This document shows, one piece after another, positions 1-11,509 of a stretch of 64,000 nucleotides of DNA. How positions within the stretch are numbered: the first letter of the stretch is position 1; every line of letters starts with the position of its first letter. A model generated the notes under the pieces. It had not been told where the DNA came from. It searched no databases and was given only the letters and a program-made list of their open reading frames with translations. Position numbers and translations under genes: made by a program. Source of the DNA: Staphylotrichum longicolle (Eukaryota > Ascomycota > Sordariomycetes > Sordariales > Chaetomiaceae); the NCBI GenBank assembly GCA_019096155.1, contig JAHCVI010000001.1, forward strand, positions 6,572,001 to 6,636,000, given 5' to 3'.

Positions 1-1298
1 CCGTCGCTCGGGGCATGCGGGGGACGCCCGGGGGACACCTGTGACGCCGTGGTCCCCGCTAAGTCCGGGTTTTGTAACCCGGACCAGCCACCGGTGCGGA
101 GAGGGCTCGGCACTAATTGAGCGGCCGCGAGAGGAGAAGACAAAATCAGGGAAATGACAGTTCAGAGACCTTTTTGACGATGGGCAGCTGCGCCCACGCA
201 AGGATTGTGCAAGTTGACAGATGTGGCCACGCGGCATGAGCCGTCCTGACGCCGCTGTGGACCCGCTCTGTTTCGTCTCCGGGCTCCTGCATTCTTCCGA
301 CTTTGGCCATCTCGACTCGCTTTTTGTGCCCCGATGGATTGCCACACGGCGGCGACAGGTATGCTCCAGGGTCTGGCTTTAGGTCGCCTGGCTCAATTGC
401 GGCTTCTCCCCAGTCGCGCTTTTGGGCGTTTTTTTCGCGTTCACCAACTGGTTCTGTTTTTCTTCTCATCCCAACTGCCAGTGGTATTGGAGCCAGCTCT
501 TGCTTCCTTGATTGCGAATTCATGTTCATGTCCGCCGCTGAACATCCAGTGGGAACCAGAGGAGTTGTCCATACCCTGTCTATGTGTGTCCAGTCGACCT
601 TGTCAAGAACAAAATTGAGCTTGGTGATGGCATGGATTAATCAACACTTTGTTGGGACCGCCACCAGCACCCATGGAAGCACATTCGCCAAGTCTGAGGA
701 GCCTGCAGCTGGGAGCAGACAACGGTGTGAGGTGCCAAGATGGCGGAAAATAAAACCGGGGAGCTCATGCTTTGGGCCGGGAGTGCGAACGTCGGCGAGT
801 TTTGCTTCAGCTGGGCTTTGAATCTTTCCTGAATGGCGCGGCGCCACAGAATCAAGCGATTCGCGGACATGGAAGCCATGTGGATGCGGATGCAAATGCA
901 CACATGCCGGCCGCCCAAAAGAGCATTTCGGAACGTTTTCTGTCACAAAAGTCGAGGCAGGTTCCTCAGCCGATTTCTGAGTTTGGAACAAGCCACAAAG
1001 CCATGGAGTCCTCCTGCCCTGTTGGGCTTATTACGGAAAATTGGTGGAGTTTGCTCTGCTGCTCCGCGAGCACATCATGAGCCGACCTCGCCCTCATCGC
1101 CACTCCTCAGGTTCCAAACTTCGAAGAGTGCCCCACGATTCCCATGGAGCAGGCGGACCATCTCCAGCACTTCCTGATTCCCTTGTCTGGCACAGTGAAC
1201 CAACCAGCTGAAAACCCACCGTCTTTTCTCTTTCTCCCGCTCATGTCTGCTCTGGCTTGTCGATTATCTGGGGTTCGAAGCATCTGAAGCGCAGCAAG
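1..1298. other. Upstream intergenic sequence, no gene seen
   Basis: I see no convincing coding frame here. The open frames on both strands are short, overlap one another and show no recognisable motif. The last 100 bases are pyrimidine-rich and probably serve as promoter or 5' leader of the Asn/Gly-repeat gene that follows. Confidence 0.5.
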
Positions 1299-2170
1299 AT
1301 GGCCAACGCCAATGCCAACGCCAACAAGAACGGCAATGGAAACAACGACAAGGGCAGCAACGGCAACGGTAACGGCAATGGCAACAGTAATGGTAATGGT
1401 AATGGCGACAACAACGGAAACGGCAACGGAAATGGGAATGGAAATGGGAATGGAAATTCTAATGCCAATGCCAATGGCAACGGAAACAAGGGCAACGGCA
1501 ACAGCAACGGCAGTGGAAACGGCAACGGAAATGGAAACGGAAACGGAAACGGCAATGGGAATGGCAATGGCAATGGCAATGGCAATGGCAATGGCAATGG
1601 CAATGGCAATGGCAATGGCAATGGCAATGGCAATGGCAATGGCAATGGCAATGGCAATGGCAATGGCAATGGCAATGGCAATGGCAATGGCAATGGCAAT
1701 GGCAATGGCAACGGAAATGGCAACAACGGCAATGGAAACGGAAACGGGAATGGGAATGGAAATGGGAACGAGAGCGGGAACGGAAATGGGAATGGGAATG
1801 GCAATGGCAACGGAAATGGGAATGGCAACAACGGCAATGGAAATGGAAATGGGAATGGGAACGGCAATGGGAATGGGAACGGCAATGGAAATGGGAATGG
1901 GAATGGGAACGGGAATGGGAATGGGAACGGGAACGGAAATGGAACGGAACGGGAACGGGAACGGGAACGGGAATGGGAATGGGAATGGGAATGGGAATGG
2001 GAATGGAATGGGAATGGGAATGGGAATGGGAATGGGAATGGGAATGGGAATGGGAATGGGAATGGGAATGGGAATGGGAATGGGAATGGGAATGGGAATG
2101 GGAATGGGAATGGGAATGGGAATGGGAATGGCAATGGGAACAACGGGAACGGAAACGGCAACGGCAACGC
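1299..2170 (+). repeat. Hexanucleotide coding repeat (GGCAAT / GGGAAT)n
   Basis: A long low-complexity tract made of hexamers. A nearly pure GGCAAT block lies around 1553-1711 and a nearly pure GGGAAT block around 1966-2131, with mixed GGAAAC, GGGAAC and GGCAAC units between and around. In the main frame it encodes (Asn-Gly)n. Around 1939-2010 the unit phase slips, giving short Glu-Arg and Glu-Trp runs before NG resumes. Confidence 0.95.
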
Positions 2171-3566
2171 AACGGTGCCGCGGGCACCACCGCGGGCTCT
2201 AATCCGGCCCCAGCCCAACACACCGGGAAGTAGTCCTCAATCATCCAACTCGCCCGGCTCTCAGGTCACGGCGGGCCCTGGCTCCGGGTCCGGGGGGCCG
2301 GTTCCGACAGCGGAGCCGGGCACCAGGTGCTGGGCCAACAACTCCAATCAATGCGGACATTAAGCCGAGCAGCACCGCTGTCCCGGTGGCCCGAGTCCAC
2401 AAGGCGCTCAAAACTCCCCGCCTGTCGCTCAGGGACAGAGTGGGAGCCCGCCACCGACAGCCGGTGGTGCATCAGCCTCTGCCGTGACGGACGGCGCTGG
2501 CTTGGCTGCTGCGACACGCAAGGGATCAGCTCGACTCCTACCGCTGGAGCTGTGCCCGGGCCGACAACTTCAGGCACGTTCACCGGCGATGGGTTTTCCT
2601 CACCGGGTTGGGGTGGACTCGCCGGAGGTTCAGGGGTTTCGTACGGGAGTGGAACTGTCGGGGATGGGAATTCAACCGAGACGGGCCCCGGCGGCAGGAA
2701 CAATGATGGAGGCTCAGAACCAAGCTCTACGCCGAGAGTTGTGGGCGGTCTTGTTGGTATGTTCAACCCACGGCGTTCACATCCGACCATTGACTGACTT
2801 GCTTCCAGCCGCATTGGTCCTTCTCTTTCTCCTCCTGGCTTTCTTGCTCTACAAGTACCGGTACAAGCGCCATGTCCAAAGCTTCCTCGGCAGACTCAAC
2901 CCATTCCAGACGTCGCCCTACGCCAAGTTGCAAAAGAAGCGCTCATCCTTGGAAGCAGGCCTTCTCTTCACCGATGGCTGCCACGGGGACACGTGGATGA
3001 ACGAGAAACGAAACTCTACGCACTCCCGACACTCCCGGCACTCCCGGCACTCCGTTTGCTCAGCAGCCATCACTTATCCCTCCTCAGCCGCTGTCCGCCC
3101 GGCATCCCCTGACAGCCCTCCGGCCCTCCTCTCAACTGCGGGAAACCGACGGCCCGGCACCCCCCTTGACCCGTTGCGCTCCGTCCAGGTCCCGCGCCCC
3201 ACCGTACCGCGCCCGTCAAGTCAGGACTCGTTCGGCAGCATCAGCATCGCAAGCAGCGGCCTGTTCTCGCCATTCTTTGCGCCAGCCCCTCACCGGTCGA
3301 GCCAGGAGTCACTGGGGTCCAGCAGCATCGCCAGCAGCGGCGTCTTCTCGCACACGATGCTCTCCGGGCCCATGTCGCCGTCGACAGTGCCCAGTCCCGG
3401 GACGTCGCCGCCTGGCACGGCGAAGTCACCTCTCTCGGAGCTGGCGACGAAGTATAAACCTTTGACGCCAACCAGGGCTGCGGTGTTTATGCTGCCGTCA
3501 AACGCCCCGGAAATGAAGGAGAGCTGCGGAGTGGAGGCCAAACGAAGCGAGGGGAGGGAGGGGTAG
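1299..3566 (+). CDS. Asn-Gly repeat single-pass membrane protein
   Basis: I do not recognise an orthologue. The protein begins with Asn-Ala and Asn-Gly dipeptides, continues through a long NG tract, then a Pro/Ser/Thr/Gly-rich stretch. One hydrophobic segment follows ([20 protein letters not shown], 2738-2756 joined to 2809 onward), then a basic stop-transfer (YKYRYKR) and a Ser/Pro-rich cytoplasmic tail with HSR repeats near 3021-3053 and SQxSxGSxSIASSG motifs. The intron splitting the membrane segment (2757-2808, GTATGT, CTGAC branch, CAG) is well supported because it joins two frames. Two earlier introns (about 2265-2372 and 2464-2522) are inferred from frame changes; with them the model is 682 codons and closed. 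Start at ATG 1299 is the first in-frame ATG; no signal peptide is visible, so a 5' exon may be missing. The layout suggests a cell-surface sensor or wall-anchored protein, but this is inference. Confidence 0.6.
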
Positions 3567-3990
3567 GGGTTTTCGTGAAGAAGTGAGAACTGAAACCAGA
3601 TTACCAGACTTTGAGGGACAGATGGGGAAATACTTCTCTCATGTTCTTATAACCTGTTTTTTAATGATTCCGATTCAATTCAACCTATAATCAGAACAAA
3701 AATTGCAGGCTTTAGAGCAAAGTGAATGTGGTTCCGCCAGAAAGGGTTGCAACAGGAGCTCGGGTTAAACTCACATGACTGCGCGGGGTTTCCGCGGTGA
3801 CAGGGGCCTTCAACTGCTGACGGAATCGTGTCGCCACTTGCTCGCAATTCCCCGAAAGCTCGGTGTTGGCAGCCTTTCTCCTTACTCCTTTAGAATTACT
3901 CTGCCCAAATTCGAGCTTCCGCGAAAGCACTGTTACCTTTTCATTTGACCCCTTGCCGAGCAATTTCTTGCTTATTGGAAGAACGCGGCG
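3567..3990. other. Intergenic region, no gene seen
   Basis: About 420 bases between the membrane-protein stop and the SWIM/RING start. It presumably holds the 3' end of the former and the promoter of the latter. No other structure is evident. Confidence 0.5.
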
Positions 3991-5182
3991 ATGGGTGCTG
4001 ACACGGGCGCCGCTTACACGGCGGCTCCATCCGCGACACCTCCATCTTCAAGCAGAAAGCGGATGCACCCCGATCCCGCTGCCAACTCTGCCTCAACAAA
4101 ACGCCGCTCCGCCATCCCTTCTCAGCAAGCGACACTTACCAGCGACGCTCGCAACGACGCCCAACAGACCACACCCTCTAAAAAGACACGCTTCGTCAAA
4201 CCCACCCCCACGACCCCATCCACTGAGAAGCGACTCCGAAGGCAAGCCTCCTCCCTCCCAAACCCTCGCTCGCCCAGCGACTAAGCGAACCTCAACTAAC
4301 CCTTTACTCGACCCTATACATAGATTCCGCCCCACCCCCGCAATCCTTCCACGACCTCTACACCCGCGCCACCACCCAGCGCTTCTACGTCCTCTCGCGC
4401 ACGCGCAGCGCCGACACAACGAGGAAACCGTCGAGCTGACGGGCTCCACGGGCAACATCTACACCGTGACCGTCGCCCGCCAGCCCCGCTGCGACTGCCC
4501 GCACGCCCGCCGCTCCGCCAACCCCATCACCGCTGGCACCGACCGCGTCGTCGGCGCCGGCGACGCCGTGACGCAGTGCAAGCACGTCGTGTACGTGCTC
4601 GCGCGCGTGCTGCGCGCGCGGTTCGAGCTGGTGTACCAGCTCGCGCTGCTGGAGGGGGAGGTGAGGGAGGTGTTGGAGGGGGCGCCGCCGCCTGTTGCTG
4701 CTGGGGATGATGAGGATGGGTGGTTGATGGGGACTGGGGGTGGGAAGCGCAAGCCCGTGGAGGGGGACTGTCCGATTTGTTTTTGCGAGATGGAGGTCGG
4801 AGGGGAGGCGGTGGTGTGGTGTCGGGCGGCGTGCGGGCAGAATGTGCACAGGGCGTGTTTTGAGACGTGGGCTGCGACCAAGAGGAGGCAGCAGCGAGGG
4901 GCGGGAGGAGGAGGAGGAGGCGAGGTGACGTGCCCGTATTGTCGGAGTGTGTGGGAGGGGGATGAGGATATGGTCAAAGCGATACGGCGGAATGGGGAGA
5001 AGAATGCCGAGGGGTATGTCAATGTCGCGGACCAGTTGGGAATTAGTACGCAGCGAGGTGAGTTACCTGTTAAGGGGGGGTGAGGTTGTTGTACGATGTC
5101 GCTGACTTTGCGCTTAGACTACAGCACGTACTCGCGATGGTGGTCTGGTCACCCCTCAAGCTATCGCCGGCGGTATTACTGA
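3991..5182 (+). CDS. SWIM and RING zinc-finger protein (putative E3 ubiquitin ligase)
   Basis: The three-exon model is 349 codons: 3991-4241, 4324-5057, 5118-5182. Exon 1 is a Ser/Thr/Lys-rich disordered N-terminus. Exon 2 carries a SWIM finger (CDCPHA...QCKHVVYV, CxCx(n)CxH), then a RING finger (CPIC...VVWCRAACGQNVHRACFETW...CPYC). The tail YVNVADQLGIST continues across a GTGAGT intron to a short last exon ending RRRYY, which supports that splice. SWIM/RING proteins usually act as E3 ligases or adaptors; substrate unknown. Two oddities. The first intron appears to start with GC (GCAAGC) and has a good CTAAC branch and TAG acceptor. The segment 4335-4417 makes more sense in another frame, where it reads FHDLYTRATTQRFYVLSRTRS, as expected of the family, than in the frame used on either side. 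Confidence 0.85.
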
Positions 5183-5682
5183 GGCGCTGGTGGGAGTGTC
5201 CCGGCGCAATCTGAGAATGGAGAAGAAGAATTGTTGTGAGGCGATGTGTTCGCCTTCGGCATGGAGTATGTGCTTGAAACGACTGCTGGACTTGGTGGTA
5301 CTGTTACGTACACTCCGTCATCCAGGCCATCCAGGCCATTTAGATGGGCTCTGCACACCAACCTCACAATGCACACCACAACCACACGGGACTACAACAA
5401 AAGTGCGACGCAGGCGATTCTCCAGTCATCATCACCGATCTGAGCAAGCTGGGTCAGGGCTGCCGTCTTTTGACTGGCTGGTCGCTGCTGAGAGCCTCGC
5501 CTGGCTCAGCCGCATCCGACCCCGCTCCGATTAGACCCCCGGTGGTCTCACTGGTCTTGCAACCCAAGCAAATGAAGATTGATGCTGGGCGGCCTCTCGA
5601 CAGAGTTCGCCGTTTCCCAGTCACCTGAACGCACTCGCAGACCTCATCAGTGTTCTCGCATGCCCGCAACCCAACCGCCGCC
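5183..5682. other. Intergenic region, no gene seen
   Basis: About 500 bases between two same-strand genes. Only short overlapping open frames are present. It probably holds the promoter and leader of the NLR gene. Confidence 0.5.
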
Positions 5683-8600
5683 ATGGCTCTAACCCTGGCA
5701 TCTCGATCCTCTGGAGTGCCACTGCTGCCTGAAAAGCAGCTCAATGAGGCGGTCGCTGATTTCCAGGGAGCTCTGACCGAGGAGCAAAGGTCGGCGCTCA
5801 GGCAAATAAAGGATATTCCGGACGCCGATGCCGTGCTTGTGTTCACGGCCCAGCTTGACTCGAATCGACAGAGGAGGGGCCGCAGTATTGGGACCCGGCT
5901 ACATTCGGTCCTTCAGTCTGTCCGAGAGTTCTCTGCAGTGATCGACACCTTTGTCTCATCGAATCCAGAGATAGCCGCTCTCATCTGGGGAAGCGTCAAG
6001 CTTACGATCCAGGTACGCTGTGTGTTGGAATCTGATGCCGAGACGCGAACCACTAACTCTTCGGAGATTGCTCTGAACTTCACATCCTACTTTGAAGCGT
6101 TTTCTAATCTCTTCATGGGTTTTGCATCGCACTGTCCTCGGTTTGCCGAGTATCAGGTCCTGTACCCAAGTTCGGTCCGGCTTCAGACGGCTTTGTGCAA
6201 TTTTCACGCTTCTCTTATCCGATGCTGCAAGCATGCCGTACAGGCTGCCCAGCGACCTTGTGTGTCTCTCCACTGCTGTCCATCAACTGCAAGAACCTGC
6301 CATCGCTAACCGATATTAGGGAAAGCACAGCTCCTGAACGCTCTCTGGCAGTCGTTTGAGCAGGAATTCAAGTCGGATATCAGCACGATTCAGAAGTGCG
6401 GCGATGAGGTGAGAGAGGAAATAACTCTGGCCAAGGCGCGGGCCGATTTCCAAGACCAAGAGCTGCAAAGGAAAGAAAGAGAGGCCGCATCTGGGTCTAG
6501 ACGCAAGTTCAAGGCCATGCTTTCTCGAACCGGGAACGACCTCGAGACCATCAAAGAATGGCAGCTGCAGCAAGAAAAGCGCCGATCGGGTAGGCCACAG
6601 GACTGCGCCTCCTCTCATCACACAGTATTGTCTAATAGCCCTTTAGGAGAGCGAAGGCGCCAGCTGCTCGAGTCATTGTCTTCTCACGACCATCTCCCTC
6701 CATTCAAGCGCGCTTGCAAAGAACGGCACTGCAATACAACCCAGTGGGCATTCAAGACGGCCGAGTTTTGTCGCTGGAAGGACGGCGCATCCCCTTGGAT
6801 CTGGTGCTCCGGTAAAAGTGAGATACACCAGAATCTGCTTCAGCTGAACCTGCTAATACCTCGTAGTCGGATCTGGCAAGACCATTCTCGTGTAAGCGTC
6901 CCATATTGACACGACCGTCGACTACCACTGACATTCCAACGTACAATTAGTGCAAGCGCGGTCAGCCGTGTACTTGCGCACAAGGACAGTCCCAATGAGA
7001 CTGTCACATTCTTTTTCCCTCACTTCAGTGACCCGCAATCGTTATGCGCAGAAACCGTCATTCGATCCATCATGAGGCAGTCACTCGACCCAGTAACGCT
7101 CTTCGATGAAATGGAAGCCAGCTTGATGGAATTAGATCAGAAACCCTCCACCGGGCTTGCTAAACTAACGGCTCTTCTCCAACAAAGACTCGCCCAATCG
7201 GATCGGTTTTTCATCTTCATCGACGCCATGGATGAGTTCGAACCCAGAGAACGACGTGCACTTCTTGACCTCCTTAAATCCCTTGGGTCGAGTGAATCAC
7301 GACTCAGGGTATTTCTCGCAGGGCGTGACAGTTTGATTGGGGAGTTGAAGGGCCGATTTCCCGGCATAGAGCGGCTGTCAATGGCGTCAGCGGAAGCAAA
7401 CACGGATATCGCTCTTTATGTCAAGGAGGCACTTCAGGAAAGAATAGGAAACCGAGACCTCGTGGTTGGAGACCAAACTCTGATCTCGGACATTGAGCAA
7501 GCCTTGACAAAGCATGCAGGCGGAATGTACGTTGAGAACCCCACCTCTTCGCATCTTTTACTGACGGAAAAGGTTCCTTTGGGTCACTTTCGTGATGGAT
7601 GAGCTCTGTGCCCAGCACTGTGACGATGACATCCGGAAGTCCCTCAACTGCCTGCCCAAGACCCTAACGGAGACATTCAGTCGAGCTCTGTTGCGGATAG
7701 GCTCCCGACGAAATATCCCGGTCGCGGTGAAAACTTTCTCTTGGGTCGCCATCGCAAAACGGAGTCTGACTCTGGATGAGCTCCGTGAAGCGATCTCGAT
7801 AGACATTGGCCAACCGTACTCAATGCCTGAGCGGCTTGTCAACGGCATTGATCAGCTTGCGTCATGGTGTGAAAATCTGGTTCACGTTGATGAAGAGTTG
7901 AAGACGGTGCAGTTCGCCCACCAGGCCATTCACAAATTCATCACCGAGGGACCGGCCGGGGCGCAACTCGAGGGCTTCCGCTTTAACCTCCCAGACGCAG
8001 ACCATCATGCCGGCGAGATATGCGTCACATACCTCAATTTCAACGACTTCAAGACGACTCTTGCTCGGCGACCACAACCGATGAAGCCGGTTGATCCAGT
8101 TGCAATGGCAAAAATTGCTCTGTCGCACCAACCAAAACTGCCAAGCGCTGTTCCAGCTTTTGGTTTGAGGTCGCGGCGCCAAAAGAGCAAAGCACAAGTG
8201 GATGTCGTTGGAGTCCTGTCTACTTTTGAAAGGGAAGACGGGGAGGAGAGCATGCGAAAGCTGCAGCAGAGTCACCCTTTCCTACAATATGCGTCGGTAC
8301 ACTGGGTTGCACATACTAGCAGATTTCAGAGAAACTCAAAGACATGGAACACGTGGCTTCGAATGGCCACGTCCGGGCACGTCCTGGCGAAGACACCCTG
8401 GCCGGAGCAGCAAGAGTCCAACGCTTTGGACGCAGAAGTACTGGCGTGGGCCTTACAATCACGTCACTACGCTCTCATACGTCTCTTCCACGCTTCCGGT
8501 GCGATATCCAAACAACAACGTGAGGATACGTTGATGTTGGCAGCAGCTCAAGGTGACCTCGAATTGCTCGATGCTCTTCTCGAAGGTGACTTTCTGCTTG

Positions 8601-9727
8601 AGATTGTTAACGCTCCACTCCGAGAAGCGTCAGAACGCGGCAACCTCGCGGTTGTTGAGCGCCTCCTGAAAGCTGGAGCTGATGTCAATGCTGAAGTCTT
8701 TCGGTCTGACGACCGTGCGTTACAGGCAGCTGCACAGGGTGGCCATCTCGAGATTGTCGAACGGCTCCTGGAAGCTGGAGCCGGTGTCAATGCAGTTCCC
8801 GCTCAGCGTGACCGAACTGCATTACAGGCAGCTTCCAAGGCTGGTGATATCAACGCTGTTAAACTGCTTCTGACATCTGGAGCTGACGTCAATGCTCTTG
8901 CTGTCGCGGACCCCTTTGAAGGGGGAACTGCACTGCAGCAAGCTGCACAGGGTGGATATCTCGAGGTTGTCGAACAGCTTCTGGAAGCTGGAGCCGACGT
9001 CAATGCGGTCCCTTCTCAGCGTAACCGAACTGCATTACAGGCAGCCTCTGGGGGAGGCTATCTCGAGGTGGTTGAGCGGCTCCTGATGGCTGGAGCCGAT
9101 GTCAACGCCCGCCCGTCGTCGGACCACGGCCGAACTGCGTTACAGGCAGCTGCGGAAGGAGGCAGTCTCGAAATAGTTGAGTGCCTTCTCGCGGCTGGCG
9201 CCGATGTCAACATCGAGGCCTCTGGGAGCTATGGCCGGACGGCGATACAGGCAGCTTCCGCGATCGGGAATCTCGATGTCATCGAACGGCTGCTCAGAGC
9301 TGGAGCCGATGTGAATGCGTTGCCTTCTCGGCGTGGCCGAACCGCGTTACAAGCCGCTTGCGACGAAAGCGATTTGGAAGTTGTCGAGCGCCTCCTCACC
9401 GCCGGAGCTGATGTTAACGCCGATGCTGCTGAATTCTGTGGTCGCACTGCGTTGCAAGCAGCCTCCGGGCGCGGCTATTTGGCAGTCGTTGAGCGCCTCC
9501 TCGCTGCCGGAGCTGATGTCAACGCCGATGGTGCCGAAGTCGGCGGTCGTACTGCGTTGCAAGCAGCCTCTGAGGGTGACCATCATCAAATTGTCAAGCG
9601 GCTCCTCGCAGCTGGCGCAACCGGAGTATATGTCCGCTCTACCGTCCCTGCTCAAGGCAGTGGCCGAGCGGCAGCACGGGAAGCTTCCAATGATGGCCAT
9701 TTTGCCCAACGACGACAGAAAGATTGA
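5683..9727 (+). CDS. NLR-like NACHT-ankyrin protein (NLR 1)
   Basis: STAND-type NTPase. The seven-exon model is in frame throughout (1239 codons): 5683-6012, 6067-6259, 6320-6589, 6647-6817, 6867-6891, 6951-7526, 7573-9727. The N-terminal helical region (IAALIWGSVKL, SYFE, CPRFAEYQ, RCCKHAV) resembles the fungal DUF7708 domain. NACHT follows: P-loop SGKIGSGKT (about residues 318-327, split by an intron) and Walker B FFIFIDAMDEFE (about 415). A helical linker leads to about 11 ankyrin repeats (about residues 837-1215). Most repeats share RTALQAA..GG.LEVVERLL.AGADVNA and are very similar to each other, as expected of repeats that recombine or turn over quickly. Fungal proteins of this design are thought to work in non-self recognition and programmed cell death; that role is inferred. 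The N-terminal domain assignment is the least sure part. Confidence 0.88.
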
Positions 9728-9984
9728 GCAACCCGACACCACAAACCCAACTATAGACAAAGTTGGTTATGGTACTGGGAAGTCAGTGAGCCTGTTGTAC
9801 GGGGATAGCGGCCTTGGGGAATCAGCTTTATTCACGGCTCTGCAGAAAAGACTTTCTACTAGGGTACAAGGACATTCCTGTTTCTAGCTCCCACACTATG
9901 CCCGTGCGATCCTTCTCTATACTGAATTACATCCAAACCCTGCAATACCGTGTCTAGATGAAAACAACCCGCGGCTCACCATGT
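9728..9984 (+). other. Possible P-loop-like remnant after NLR 1
   Basis: Between the NLR stop and the minus-strand gene, one + frame at 9690-9887 reads VGYGTGKSVSLLYGDSGLGES, which resembles a nucleotide-binding loop with Lys changed to Glu in the second copy. It has no clear gene context. It may be a decayed NTPase fragment or chance. Confidence 0.2.
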
Positions 9985-11509
9985 CTATTTCGACTTCGAT
10001 TTGCCCCGAGGAGGAAACTTCTCCCGAATCTCCTCCTCGCTAAACCTCCTCGTGTGCCGGCGCAGCATCTCGGCCCTCTCCTCCAGTGTCAAGTCCATCT
10101 GGTCCCCGATCGGCACCAGGCACTTCGCCAGGGTCAGGTAGTCCTTCATGAGCAGCCGGACGGTGATCATGAGGTAGTCGATGTTGTGGAAGACCAGGGC
10201 CTTCTCCGTGGCGTACGTCTCCTTCTGCCGCAGGAAGGCGACGGGGTGCTCCCGCCAGTGGCGCAGCGGGTTCAGGTGGTGGGACGTGTGGTAGCCGTCG
10301 TTGTAGCAGTAGCGGTTGCTCTACAGGAGAGTTAGTGGGTCTGTCTGTAGAGTACAGGGGGTAACGGGAGTAAAACGTACCGGAACGTCAATCAGAGTGA
10401 CGCTGGAGCGGAAATCCGAGTCGGGCTCGTCGGCATCGACAAAGGCGTGCTGGCCCCAGTTGCCGACCATCAGACCAATCCGCATGAGCAGGAGGGGCAG
10501 GAGGAACGCAAACGTCGTCGCGCGGCTGTTGAGGCGGAAGAGCGTGTAGATGGCCGTGTAGTTGGACAGCTCCCAGAAGGCAGCCTTGATGGCGTTGGCG
10601 GTCCGGCCGGTTCGGAGGAAGTAGAGCGGCAGGTCCAGCCAGATCAAGACGAGAAAGCGGCCGACGTAGTGCAGGAAGTGGAGGAGCTCGTCCCTCTGAT
10701 ACCGGATGGTGGATGACAAATCGTCCGGTCCGTTGCCTTCAATGTGGTGGTGTTTGACGTGGTGGTAGTAGTACGTGTTCCAGGTGTGGCCCATCAGCGG
10801 ATCAGTGATGTAAGGGAAGAGCTTGTCCACCAGCCGCAAGATAGGGGACGCCTTTGAGAGGATGCCCCTCATGTGGATGTGCTGGTGCATCATCAACGTG
10901 TAGGTGCCCAGGAACCAGAACTGCATGGCAAAGTGGAAGACGCCATGGAGGTAGGTGAACCGATAGAACAGCCAGACGGCGCTGGGCAACGACGTGGTGA
11001 AGTAGAGGATGAGGTGCGTCAACATCAAGACGTCGGTTTCGTGACGCACAATCGTCTGGGCCCATGCAACGTAGGGCAAGACGACGTGTTTGTACACGAC
11101 GGTCGGCAGCTTTGCCTGCAGGTCTGGGAGGTCGAGTGATGAGATGACGGTGGGCTCAAAGTCGTTGCTTTTGGGATCATTGAGGTTCGTCAACCTGCAA
11201 ATGTCACTCGCATCCCTCTCGGCTGAGATCCCGTATTCTGTGGTGCTTGGCCCTGGTATCAGTCATCTGGTCCGCAATAGGCAACAGGGGCTCACAATGA
11301 GAGCCCACATATGGAATCCACGCACTGTTGACTGCCTCCTTGGCATTGGAGTTTGCACTCGAGTATCCTTCGTCGCGATCGATTTTTGAAGCCCCTTTTA
11401 TTTCCTTGTGGCGCTGGATGTCGTCGGCCAGGTTCTGAAGGACCCAGGTGTCGGGAACTGTGAGTTCCGGGCTGAATACAATCTCCTCCATGGTCGAGCA
11501 GGCCGGCAT
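9985..11509 (-). CDS. Fatty-acid desaturase-family membrane enzyme
   Basis: Di-iron membrane oxygenase/desaturase fold. Three histidine boxes are visible in order: HQHIH (H-x3-H), HHVKHHH (H-x2/3-HH) and YHTSHH. The third lies in the last exon, after a 60-nt intron (10321-10380, GTACGT donor, CTAAC branch, TGTAG acceptor on the minus strand) that keeps the frame. Several hydrophobic segments flank the boxes, and the C-terminus is Lys/Ser-rich (PPRGKSKSK, stop at 9985). The substrate could be a fatty acyl chain or another lipid. The main exon (down from 11194) opens with an acceptor and no ATG, so a 5' exon is needed. The best candidate is the minus-strand reading MPACSTMEEIVF from 11509, but the donor joining it in frame is unresolved, so the first ~70 residues are uncertain. 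Confidence 0.8.

Noticed and set aside
1241..2244. Minus-strand frames rich in Pro-Phe, His-Ser and other dipeptides under the NG repeat
   Set aside because: They are shadows of the hexamer repeat and continue no domain.
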